This document shows, one piece after another, positions 1-6,227 of a stretch of 6,262 nt of DNA. Made by a program: the position numbers and the translations under genes. The stretch comes from an uncultured Eubacteriales bacterium. GTDB taxonomy: Bacteria; Bacillota_A; Clostridia; Christensenellales; Aristaeellaceae. Every line of letters starts with the position of its first letter. Positions within the stretch are counted from its first letter, which is position 1. The stretch lies in contig CACYNZ010000219.1 in assembly GCA_902775835.1 (NCBI GenBank), forward strand, positions 1-6,262. Direction: 5' to 3'. The notes beneath the pieces were generated by a model. The model made no database searches and had not been told where the DNA came from. It was given only the letters and a program-made list of their open reading frames with translations.

Positions 1-384
1 AAAATCCAGGATCATGGCTGTCCAGCATGCATAGCCGCACCAGCCGCGTCCGAAGATCAGAGGCCCGAAAATTTTCGCCACGGCATAGTGGATCGTCGCC
101 GCCTCGAAAACTCCGGTGAACAGATAATACCAGAAGCCTTCGATCTGCATGTTTTCCCGGCAGATCAGTCCGAGATAGACCAGCATATAGGATCCGACGA
201 GCAGCTGGGCCACGCGCCTGGCATGCCGCTGTCTGCGGATAAACAGAAACATGGACAGCGCTATCGAGCAGCCGATGTAGCTGAAGTTGAAAAGATAGAA
301 CAGGTTGTCCTTGGTCAGCCACAGGGTGACGGCCGTGATTTCGAAGACGGCGAGCAGCATGATGGGAGCGGCATACTTCTTCAT
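1..384 (-). CDS. NapH-like membrane 4Fe-4S protein, N-terminal 128 residues (runs off window)
   Basis: This open frame starts at ATG 384-382 and stays open to base 1, so only the first 128 residues are visible. It begins with about four hydrophobic segments (roughly residues 6-23, 30-50, 60-77 and 86-106). These are followed by FGRGWCGYACWTAMILDF at 111-128, with Cys116 and Cys120. A GR-x-x-CG-x-x-C motif after membrane helices is characteristic of the NapH/CcoG-like membrane ferredoxin superfamily (Fer4_5 type); complete members usually go on to carry further Cys-rich 4Fe-4S motifs, which would lie outside this window. The expected role is electron transfer at the cytoplasmic membrane, but the partner is unknown. 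The start is supported by AGGAGGA at 391-397, 6 nt from the ATG. It lies 52 nt downstream of the HEMFH gene with no terminator between, so it is probably the distal visible gene of the same operon. The family assignment is firm and the specific function is not. Confidence 0.85.
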   Translation of the reverse strand, partial: MKKYAAPIMLLAVFEITAVTLWLTKDNLFYLFNFSYIGCSIALSMFLFIRRQRHARRVAQLLVGSYMLVYLGLICRENMQIEGFWYYLFTGVFEAATIHYAVAKIFGPLIFGRGWCGYACWTAMILDF

Positions 385-390
385 GAGGGT

Positions 391-413
391 TCCTCCTGGA
401 TTCTGATTTCAGA
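391..413 (-). promoter_or_regulatory. RBS plus small inverted repeat upstream of the 4Fe-4S gene
   Basis: AGGAGGA (minus strand, 391-397) sits 6 nt before the ATG at 384 and fixes that start. A few bases further upstream lies TCTGA-AA-TCAGA (402-413), a 5-bp inverted repeat with a 2-nt spacer. The repeat is short and may be chance. It is recorded because it is the only symmetry in this 52-nt gap and lies next to the ribosome-binding site. Confidence 0.5.
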
Positions 414-436
414 TGGACAGACGGCGGGAGGACGGG

Positions 437-1477
437 TCACTTCCACCGGTATACGGTCTCAATGATTTTTTCATCCTGCATCCGGATGACAAAATTCCCC
501 TCGAGCACGGTGTCTTCCGAGCCTTTCCGAACCTGCAGGAAATAGGTTGAAGTGATAAAGTTCTTCAGGCATCTTGCGTCATAGATGTTTACGCCTAGAA
601 GCTCGCAGGGGCCGGACAGAACGGTTTCATTACGTTCAAGCGCGGAGCGGATGATCGATTCCGTTTCCGCCTGGAATAACGTCACCGCGTCGGCTGTCTT
701 CCGGAACATGTCCGCTTTTCCGGGAAAATCGCCACCGGAGGGCTGTACGTGCTCAAGCAGAGCGGCCATGACCGGACGGTCTTCCGGTCCAAAATGATAG
801 ATGCCCGCGCTGCGCATGGCATGGACCATGAGGGCACCGGTGAAGTAGCTGGAGATCCGGATGGGAAACAGGTATCCGGGCGTGGTCAGGGACGCCCGCA
901 TACTGTTCTCCAGCAGTCGGGCTTTCCCTTCATCAAGCTGCCTGAGCACCTGCCATTCCACATAGTTGGCGGTGCCTTCGATTTCCTCCACCCTGCTTTC
1001 ATAGAGGAACTCCCAGGGAAACTGCATGCTCCGCAGCTTTCTGTGGGCCAGAAGTTCCTGAAAAGCCAGATCGTCAAACCGATCCATAAGCCCGAGCAGA
1101 AGCGCGTTTTCACGCAGCTTGAGGGAGAGATTCTCAGCTTTGTAAGCATACCGGTACAGGGCTTCCATTTCATCCGGCCAGCATGTCCAGCCCATGAGCG
1201 TCTGATAGCCGTGGAACATTTCATGGACAATCTTTGAGGCAAGGACCGGAATGTCCATCTCCCCGTCCACCATCCAGATGGCGATCTGCTCGCCCTGAAA
1301 GGAGATGGAGGTGTTGGCACAGAAGTCGTCCGTCTTTTCGATATACTTCCCGTCGAAAAAGCAGGCGGCATCATCATACAGCGCGAATTTCAGCACTTCA
1401 AAGCCTGGCCAGATGCTGCCCAGGTCCAGCTGCGCAATCGTTTCTTTCACCTGGGCGTAAAGGGATTCCAGATGCAT
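437..1477 (-). CDS. Uncharacterised protein with HEMFH motif, predicted soluble zinc metallopeptidase
   Basis: This is a complete 346-residue protein with no signal peptide or membrane segment, so it is probably cytoplasmic. Residues 85-89 read HEMFH, within VHEMFHGYQ. That fits the HExxH zinc motif: two His ligands and the catalytic Glu86. About 78 residues later comes EEIEGTANYVEW (164-175). Its Glu167 is the best candidate for the third ligand, as an E-G-x-A-x-Y element is common in gluzincin-like peptidases. Between them lies a charged helical stretch (PDEMEALYRYAYKAEN, 101-116, and onward to about 150). The C-terminal third (about 250-346) shows no motif I recognise and ends in a predicted beta-rich segment. 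The start is supported by AAGGA about 9 nt upstream of ATG 1477-1475. It lies 57 nt after the HD-domain gene and 52 nt before the 4Fe-4S gene. I do not recognise a named family. Peptidase activity is inferred from the motifs alone; the substrate is unknown. Confidence 0.75.
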   Translation of the reverse strand: MHLESLYAQVKETIAQLDLGSIWPGFEVLKFALYDDAACFFDGKYIEKTDDFCANTSISFQGEQIAIWMVDGEMDIPVLASKIVHEMFHGYQTLMGWTCWPDEMEALYRYAYKAENLSLKLRENALLLGLMDRFDDLAFQELLAHRKLRSMQFPWEFLYESRVEEIEGTANYVEWQVLRQLDEGKARLLENSMRASLTTPGYLFPIRISSYFTGALMVHAMRSAGIYHFGPEDRPVMAALLEHVQPSGGDFPGKADMFRKTADAVTLFQAETESIIRSALERNETVLSGPCELLGVNIYDARCLKNFITSTYFLQVRKGSEDTVLEGNFVIRMQDEKIIETVYRWK

Positions 1478-1534
1478 GGAGACACATCCTTTCCAAAGGT
1501 CAAGGCGGACACGCCGCAGCCCGGCCGTACCGGC

Positions 1535-2107
1535 TCAGGCCTTTTTTACCGGTCTGTGCAGCAGGTCTTCATAGGCTTCAAGGAGCCAGCGGTGGGTCAT
1601 CAGCAGCAGACCGTGCTCCAGCTGGCAGCGGATATAGTAACAGCAGGCCTCGTCCAGGGATTTGGCTGACATGCGCTTCAGCTGGTCATAGTATGGAGGA
1701 TGTCCCTCCTGGTTCCAGGAGATTTTATCTGAGATGAACAGAACCTGATCATATGTGCCTGCGTTTTTCTTCAGGGTGGTATGGCATTCCACCGCGCTCA
1801 GGATCTCCTCATCCTCAACGCCGAAGCGTTGCTGCGCAATGATTCGTGACACGCGCTGATGCAGCAGAACGTGGTATTTCTCTTCCGCAGGATCAAGCGG
1901 CAGATTCCGTTTCAGCGCGGTTTCATACATCTCCTGCGGCGACATGATTACGCTTATGTCATGGAGCATGGCGGCCAGCGCCACCTTTTCGGTGTCCAGG
2001 CCGTGGATTCCGGCAAGCCGGACGGAAGTGACGGCAACCTCTTCCACATGACGCAGTGTTTTTTCCCTGTGGTGCTCAAGATAGCATGCTCTGATTGTTT
2101 CCAACAT
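1535..2107 (-). CDS. YqeK-like HD-domain phosphohydrolase
   Basis: This complete 190-residue cytoplasmic protein has an HD metal-binding domain. Visible ligands are His20 (TLRHVEEVA), His49-Asp50 (AAMLHDISV), His83 (LLHQRV), His109 (VECHTT) and Asp127 (LFISDKI). The order H..HD..H..HTT..DKI matches the YqeK family, whose characterised members hydrolyse Ap4A symmetrically to two ADP using a di-iron centre. The length is also normal for YqeK (about 185-200). Residues 128-190, with a conserved-looking LDEACCYYIR segment, resemble the family's helical tail. Canonical yqeK genes usually sit beside nadD and rsfS. None of these is visible here, so this may be a paralogue acting on a different nucleotide, and no symbol is assigned. 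The start ATG 2107-2105 follows GGTGA at 2114-2118. It lies 59 nt downstream of the SH3b gene. The HD superfamily is certain, YqeK-like is likely, and the exact substrate is inference. Confidence 0.85.
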   Translation of the reverse strand: MLETIRACYLEHHREKTLRHVEEVAVTSVRLAGIHGLDTEKVALAAMLHDISVIMSPQEMYETALKRNLPLDPAEEKYHVLLHQRVSRIIAQQRFGVEDEEILSAVECHTTLKKNAGTYDQVLFISDKISWNQEGHPPYYDQLKRMSAKSLDEACCYYIRCQLEHGLLLMTHRWLLEAYEDLLHRPVKKA

Positions 2108-2113
2108 ACAGTG

Positions 2114-2118
2114 TCACC
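2114..2118 (-). promoter_or_regulatory. Ribosome-binding site of the HD-domain gene, abutting a palindrome
   Basis: The minus strand reads GGTGA 6 nt before ATG 2107. It is a weaker Shine-Dalgarno than the AGGAGG-type sites of most neighbours. It touches the 14-bp palindrome at 2119-2132, so RNA folding there could affect ribosome access. The site supports the chosen start; a regulatory role is speculation. Confidence 0.5.
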
Positions 2119-2132
2119 GCCCGGATCCGGGC
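2119..2132. repeat. 14-bp perfect palindrome in the gap before the HD-domain gene
   Basis: GCCCGGATCCGGGC is identical to its reverse complement. As RNA it can fold as a 5-bp GC stem (GCCCG/CGGGC) with a GATC loop. It lies in the 59-nt gap between the SH3b gene and the HD-domain gene. No T-run follows on the minus strand, so it is not a standard intrinsic terminator. Confidence 0.6.
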
Positions 2133-2166
2133 ATGTCAGGCGATTGGATTCAAAGGAGACAGGCAT

Positions 2167-3225
2167 TCAGAATTCCTCCAGGACCAGGGAACCGTCATAC
2201 CCGCTGAGCCCAATGGAAAACTGCCGGACAGTGCCGGAGGCATCCGTGAACCGGATGCCGAAGGACGGAATGTCCCCGGGGAACGCAAGGCGTATGGTCA
2301 GGTGTTCCCCCGGAAGCAGACGGTCCAGTTCATGAACGGTTTGTGTGTCAAACAGCGGGTTTCCCTCACTGGTGACCCCGGCAAAATCCAGGCTCAGGAG
2401 CGTAACCTGGCTCAGGGCTTCCGTGGCGGTGAGGGTGATATTTTTTCCGCCCTTGTCCATAATGAATGTCTGTCCGGATGCCTTTCCCCAGGCGGCTTTC
2501 AGCGGAATCCGTACCGGGAAATGCACGGTCTGCATGAGAAGCGTGAACACTTCCTCCCATGCCTCGCTGTCCGCGGCCGGCACGGTGGCGATGGCGGAAA
2601 GCCCGTGCGCGCCGTCTTCCACGGCATAGATGATGCTGCAGATCTCCGGGTTCTGCTCATAGGCTTTCCGGAACCATTTCAGTGTTCCGCCGTTTTCGGT
2701 GGTCCCGGAATGAACGGTGCTTCCATCGGCTCCGTTCTTTTCCAGGAAGGCGGAAGGGGATGCCCCGGCGCCTTCGGTGGTAATGAGTTCCAGGTATACG
2801 GGCAGTTCTTCGCTCTCCGCGGAGAGCATCAGGCTCTGACCGTCTTCGGAGACATCTGTCTCCAGATCCAGAAGTGCAGGATTGTACCGGAAGGCAAAGC
2901 CCAGAGGACTTGCATATTCCCTGTCTTCGATCTCAGGGTCTGCCCAGGGCACGAGATACTTGGACAGAATATATCCTTCCGTGCCGTTGTAGCTGCAGTG
3001 GATGAAATCCCCGCAGATGGGCGTCCATTCAGCGTCCGTGACCAGGGCGAAGAGCGGCACTTTGGCCAGGCGTCTGCAGCCCGTGCCCGGACCGTCGCGC
3101 AGTGATACCCATTCCTTGCAGTGATCCACCATCATGGTTCCATAATAGGTCCGCTCCGCATGCGCCGGAAATGTGCATGCGGAACACAGGACCAGGACAA
3201 GGGCCAGAAGCAGCAGGCGTTTCAT
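2167..3225 (-). CDS. Exported SH3b-domain protein of unknown function
   Basis: This complete 352-residue protein opens with a signal peptide: a K2-R3 basic end, a hydrophobic core at 4-16, and a likely signal peptidase I site AHA|ER after residue 23. Cys17 is preceded by C-S-A, a poor lipobox, so a lipoprotein is possible but less likely. Residues about 39-93 form a bacterial SH3 domain (SH3_3 type): WVSLRDGPGTGCRRLAKVP, then GYILSKYL at 84-91. SH3b domains often bind cell-wall peptidoglycan or peptides. Residues about 105-240 (SPLGFAFRYNP at 106-116 onward) resemble small extracellular alpha/beta domains of Clostridia but have no named match from memory. Residues 245-345 look beta-rich, perhaps an Ig-like fold. 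Four cysteines (36, 50, 71, 77) fall in or next to the SH3b domain and could pair as disulfides. Start: GGAGGTG 8 nt before ATG 3225. The gene lies 70 nt after the other exported-protein gene; the pair may act together in the envelope. No catalytic motif is visible. Confidence 0.85.
   Translation of the reverse strand: MKRLLLLALVLVLCSACTFPAHAERTYYGTMMVDHCKEWVSLRDGPGTGCRRLAKVPLFALVTDAEWTPICGDFIHCSYNGTEGYILSKYLVPWADPEIEDREYASPLGFAFRYNPALLDLETDVSEDGQSLMLSAESEELPVYLELITTEGAGASPSAFLEKNGADGSTVHSGTTENGGTLKWFRKAYEQNPEICSIIYAVEDGAHGLSAIATVPAADSEAWEEVFTLLMQTVHFPVRIPLKAAWGKASGQTFIMDKGGKNITLTATEALSQVTLLSLDFAGVTSEGNPLFDTQTVHELDRLLPGEHLTIRLAFPGDIPSFGIRFTDASGTVRQFSIGLSGYDGSLVLEEF
2812..2827. repeat. 16-bp perfect palindrome inside the SH3b-protein gene
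   Basis: GCTCTCCGCGGAGAGC is its own reverse complement and lies within the coding sequence, spanning the codons for Leu-Ser-Ala-Glu-Ser near residues 133-138. It could form a short stem or be a protein-binding site. A single such palindrome in several kilobases of GC-rich DNA may be chance. Confidence 0.5.
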
Positions 3226-3295
3226 GAAATGTGCACCTCCATGCTGTGCGGGATGATCTGTGAAAGGGCAGAAAGTGAGTCGTGCGGTGAAATGG

Positions 3296-4438
3296 TCAGG
3301 GTGAGCCGGGGGATGTCAGGTCCCGGAGTGATTCGCAGAAGGATTCAAACCGGAGCAGCTTTTCCTGTGAGGCAAAGGAGAACTCGGTTGAGTCAGACGT
3401 GTCTCCCCGCCAGTAGAGGTACGTCCACGGACCGGCGTCGCCGTCGACCGGAAACTCGTCGCGCGGGGAAACAGTTCCGCCGTCCAGGAAGGCGCAGAAG
3501 GCATCCCAGTCATCTGCGGAGAGCTCGGATACGCCGGAGCAGGTGATGTCTTCCTCGGTCTGCGGCCAGGATAAACCTTTGCGCGTTTCGTGCTCAAACA
3601 TATGTTTTCCTACGTCGGTGAAGAAGTGATACCGCTGATATTCTCCCATTGGGATGGTCGGATCCAGGGTGTAATAGAACTCTTGGATGTCGTAGAAGGG
3701 AATGTCCTGCCCGACCACGAAACGGGTGCGTTCCGGCAGAAATCCGGTCAGGACTGTCCAGACCTGGTGCACCAGTGTCTCGGATGTGAGTTCCATATGG
3801 TCCACCACTTCCTGCAGAGCGTGCATCACGGGACCGTAGTGTTCCGGGAACCGGTTGCTGCCCGTGGCGTGCATATACGTACCGTCGGACAGGGCCACTT
3901 CCAGCCAGAAGCCTTCCCCGTCCAGTACATCCTCGGCGGACTCGTGGAACCCGTCCCAGCTGAACACGTCCCAGGTGTACAGGATGCGGTACAGGGCATG
4001 CATGGTTTCTTCTCCGGTCCACTGCACGTCCTGCGTGCCCAGATATACCTGATACCCGTCCTCGTGCTTTTCAATGCGGCAGGGCTCATAGGCGAGCTCC
4101 CCGTTCCGGGAAAGCTCAAACAGCTCAATGTCCGGAGCCGGGAAAACGGACGCATTCAGCCGGTTGTCCACGGAGACGGCATACAGTGTTTCTGTCCCGT
4201 CGGGGAACGCGGCGGTGACACAGGTGCGTCCTTCTGAGAGCCCCGTACAGGAAAGCGTAAAACCGCTGTCCGGTGACTCAAGCAGGGCAATGGACACAAT
4301 GTCCGGGTGATCCACCGTGATGCGGCAGTCTGCCGCATCGGAGGGAGCGGGCAGGAATATCTGGGATTCCGCTGCCGCGGAAGCAGACATGGCGGTCATG
4401 AGACAAAGGATCATCAGGAACAGAGCCGGATACTTCAT
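3296..4438 (-). CDS. Exported protein of unknown function with N-terminal Ig-like domain and GSNRFP motif
   Basis: This complete 380-residue protein has a signal peptide (about residues 1-23, with cleavage after A21 or A23 in SASAAAES). Residues about 35-92 look like a small Ig-like (BIG2 or pilus-N type) module: ITVDHPDIVSI, then GLSEGRTCVTAAFPDG, ending YAVSVDN. Residues 120-215 hold FSWDGFHES (159-167), VLDGEGFWLEVALSDGT (171-187) and ATGSNRFPEHY (191-201). This W-x-G-F, VLDG, dG, GSN-x-FP pattern recurs, as far as I recall, in exported hypothetical proteins of gut Clostridia, and no biochemical role is known to me. The C-terminal part (about 245-375) has DWDAFCAFLDGG (310-321) and WTYLYWRGD (338-346) and looks like another alpha/beta domain. 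Seven cysteines remain after cleavage. The start is supported by GAGGAGG 8 nt before ATG 4438. It lies 38 nt after the nitroreductase gene and 70 nt before the SH3b gene. It is probably secreted or envelope-associated. No catalytic residues can be named. Confidence 0.8.
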   Translation of the reverse strand: MKYPALFLMILCLMTAMSASAAAESQIFLPAPSDAADCRITVDHPDIVSIALLESPDSGFTLSCTGLSEGRTCVTAAFPDGTETLYAVSVDNRLNASVFPAPDIELFELSRNGELAYEPCRIEKHEDGYQVYLGTQDVQWTGEETMHALYRILYTWDVFSWDGFHESAEDVLDGEGFWLEVALSDGTYMHATGSNRFPEHYGPVMHALQEVVDHMELTSETLVHQVWTVLTGFLPERTRFVVGQDIPFYDIQEFYYTLDPTIPMGEYQRYHFFTDVGKHMFEHETRKGLSWPQTEEDITCSGVSELSADDWDAFCAFLDGGTVSPRDEFPVDGDAGPWTYLYWRGDTSDSTEFSFASQEKLLRFESFCESLRDLTSPGSP

Positions 4439-4476
4439 GCTTCTGCCCTCCTCTTTGAATTGTACGGGTCCGTGCC

Positions 4477-4971
4477 TTATCCGATCCAGTGGATCCGTTC
4501 GGGTTCAAACCGGTCCTGCTGAACGCGTTCCTCGGCCGGATAGCCGAAGGGAAAGATGGCAAAGGCACGGAGTGAGTCCGGCATGCCGACAATCCTTTCC
4601 ACGGCCTGCATCCGGTCTTCCAGCGGGGCGATGCCCAGCCAGACGCCGCCCAGGCCCAGCTGATCCGTTTCCAGCCAGAGGTTTTCCATGGCAATGGAAA
4701 GATCAATCTGCGCATATGCGGGCATCCAGCATTCCCTGCGGTAGGCGGAGACAATGGCGGCCGGCGCATGTCTGACCATGCCGGCATAGGGATGCACGTC
4801 AGAGAGCGCTTCCAGCATGGTCCTGTCCTCGATCACGTAGAACTCCCAGGGCTGCTGGTTCCCCGCCGACGGCGCCTGCATGGCGGCACGGAGCATGGCT
4901 TCGATCTTTTCGTGTTCCACAGGCCTGTCCTGATACTTCCGGATACTGGTGCGGTGCGTGATGCTGTTCAT
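4477..4971 (-). CDS. Nitroreductase family protein (FMN-dependent)
   Basis: This complete 164-residue cytoplasmic protein has the hallmarks of the nitroreductase fold. RTSIRKYQDRPV at 7-18 supplies the N-terminal Arg and Lys residues that contact the FMN phosphate. APSAGNQQPWEFYVIED at 33-49 is the conserved P-S-A-x-N-x-Q-P-W flavin loop. DLSIAMENLWLETDQLGLGG (90-109), followed by VWLG (110-113), is the helix-to-GLG segment near the flavin, and FGYPAEE (142-148) is the usual C-terminal strand. Its size fits the short nitroreductases of Clostridia and archaea (about 165-175 residues). These enzymes act as dimers and use NAD(P)H to reduce quinones, nitroaromatics or other electron-poor substrates. 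The substrate cannot be told from sequence. The start ATG 4971-4969 follows an excellent AAAGGAGG 8 nt upstream. The gene lies 33 nt downstream of the M48 protease and 38 nt before an exported-protein gene, so co-transcription is likely. Confidence 0.93.
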   Translation of the reverse strand: MNSITHRTSIRKYQDRPVEHEKIEAMLRAAMQAPSAGNQQPWEFYVIEDRTMLEALSDVHPYAGMVRHAPAAIVSAYRRECWMPAYAQIDLSIAMENLWLETDQLGLGGVWLGIAPLEDRMQAVERIVGMPDSLRAFAIFPFGYPAEERVQQDRFEPERIHWIG

Positions 4972-5004
4972 TTGATACGCCTCCTTTGCATGGTTTCGTG
5001 TAAC

Positions 5005-6225
5005 TCAGGCTGTGCCGCGCGTGCGCTTTTCTATGGCGCAGATGCGCTGGCTCAGGGTGGGATGGGAGTATTCCAGCTTCACCAGAAGCGGGGAAGGGGA
5101 AAGGTCCGACAGGTTTTCCCGGGCAAGCTTCTTGAGCGCGGCAATGAGCGTGTCGCCGTACCCTTCCTCCACCGCCTGGGCATCCGCTGCATACTCCGCA
5201 AGGCGCGAGCGCCAGCCGGTCAGCAGCCCCCACAGCGGGCTGATCAGGGAAAAGCCGGTGGAGATCAGGAACAGGGCAAACCCGTAATTCACGAAGGAGA
5301 ACCCGAAACCGGTGAAAAAGGCATCGGTGCGCACCACCAGCCAGGCCATCACCGCCAGGACCGTGATCTGCACAACGGAAAGCGCCTGGTTCTTCAGGGT
5401 GTCCCTGTGCAGGCCGTGGCCAATCTCATGGGCGAACACGGCACAGATTTCATCCGGTGTCATGGCTTCCACCAGCGTGTCGTACAGGACAATGGTTTTG
5501 GTTTTTCCGAAGCCGGTGAAGTAGGCATTGCTTCTGGACGTGCGCCGGGACGCATCCATGACCTGAATGGCGCGCACCTGGAAGCCATGCTTTGTCAGGA
5601 GCGCGGTCAGCTTCTCTTTCAGTTCTCCGTCCTCAAGGTCCGTGAAGCGGTTGAAGATGCGGCTGAAATAGGGGTAGAGGAAGGAAATCAGGAGAACCAG
5701 CAGGAACATGACCAGGGCGAACACGGCAATAAGCCGGTCGCCGAGCCACAGGTGCAGGAAGCCGAGGATGCCGGCAATCCCGGTCATGACCAGGAGACTG
5801 ATGAGAAACTCCTTTGCCTGGTCAGCGGCAAAGGTTTTCCGCGTGGACCGGTTGAACCCGTACTTCTCCTCGATATGCATGGTGTCATAATAGCTCAGCG
5901 GCAGGAGAAGCAGACCGGCCAGGCTTTCCATAAGCACAACGGCAAAGGCCTGGAAGAACCAGCCCGCGGGAAACAGGGCGGCAAACGCGGCATGCACGTT
6001 GAAGAGGAGCAGCAGGAGCTCCACGACAAAGGTGACGCTTTCGGTCAGCACATCAAAGCGCAGGCGCTCCGATTTGTAGCTTTTCCATTTCCGGTATGCA
6101 TTTTCGTCATAGACATCGGCCACATTGGCCGGCATGGGATTGCGCATGGACCGCGCGGATAACCGGTTCAGGAACAGGCGGTACACAAAGGCCGCGGCGA
6201 ATACGGCAAGGACCAGTGCTTTCAT
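5005..6225 (-). CDS. M48 family (Ste24-like) integral-membrane zinc metalloprotease
   Basis: This complete 406-residue polytopic protein has the M48A/Ste24 layout. About seven hydrophobic segments lie near 1-19, 57-85, 88-112, 139-161, 164-187, 284-300 and 309-335. The zinc motif HEIGH is at 266-270, with His266 and His270 as ligands and Glu267 catalytic. The third ligand is Glu344 in SRLAEYAADAQA (340-351). Other family signatures are MHIEEKYGFNRSTRK (116-130), SRSNAYFTGFG (230-240) and SHPTLSQRI (387-395). Eukaryotic Ste24 trims CAAX proteins, whereas bacterial members are thought to act in membrane-protein quality control or peptide processing; the substrate here is unknown. Length is normal. 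The start is chosen at ATG 6225 because GGGAGG lies 7 nt upstream and the first membrane helix starts at once; the frame is open further upstream, so an extension past the window cannot be excluded. It is followed after 33 nt by the nitroreductase gene. All catalytic residues are present, so it should be active. Confidence 0.95.
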   Translation of the reverse strand: MKALVLAVFAAAFVYRLFLNRLSARSMRNPMPANVADVYDENAYRKWKSYKSERLRFDVLTESVTFVVELLLLLFNVHAAFAALFPAGWFFQAFAVVLMESLAGLLLLPLSYYDTMHIEEKYGFNRSTRKTFAADQAKEFLISLLVMTGIAGILGFLHLWLGDRLIAVFALVMFLLVLLISFLYPYFSRIFNRFTDLEDGELKEKLTALLTKHGFQVRAIQVMDASRRTSRSNAYFTGFGKTKTIVLYDTLVEAMTPDEICAVFAHEIGHGLHRDTLKNQALSVVQITVLAVMAWLVVRTDAFFTGFGFSFVNYGFALFLISTGFSLISPLWGLLTGWRSRLAEYAADAQAVEEGYGDTLIAALKKLARENLSDLSPSPLLVKLEYSHPTLSQRICAIEKRTRGTA

Positions 6226-6227
6226 GC

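Noticed and set aside
88..465. Plus-strand open frame of 125 codons
   Set aside because: It is antisense to the start of the NapH-like gene and the end of the HEMFH gene. The minus-strand reading has membrane helices and an Fe-S motif, while the plus-strand reading has none.
1505..1547. Plus-strand terminator-like pattern: short GC inverted repeats followed by six T at 1542-1547
   Set aside because: The stems are only about 4 bp, the T-run encodes the Lys-Lys tail of the HD-domain protein on the other strand, and there is no plus-strand gene for it to terminate.
2095..3105. Plus-strand open frame of 336 codons
   Set aside because: It is antisense to the SH3b-protein gene, which has a signal peptide, an SH3 domain and a strong ribosome-binding site. 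The plus-strand product has no recognisable motif and low-complexity composition.
3590..4237. Plus-strand open frame of 215 codons
   Set aside because: It is antisense to the GSNRFP exported-protein gene and has no ribosome-binding site or domain I can recognise.
4439..4476. TACAAT -10-like hexamer on the minus strand upstream of the GSNRFP gene
   Set aside because: No acceptable -35 element occurs at 16-18 nt spacing, and the hexamer is only a dozen bases from the ribosome-binding site. It is probably chance.
4768..6162. Plus-strand open frame of 464 codons
   Set aside because: It lies antisense to the M48 protease and part of the nitroreductase, both of which have clear family motifs. Its translation is rich in Gly, Gln, Glu and His with no domain, as expected of the complement of a GC-biased gene.
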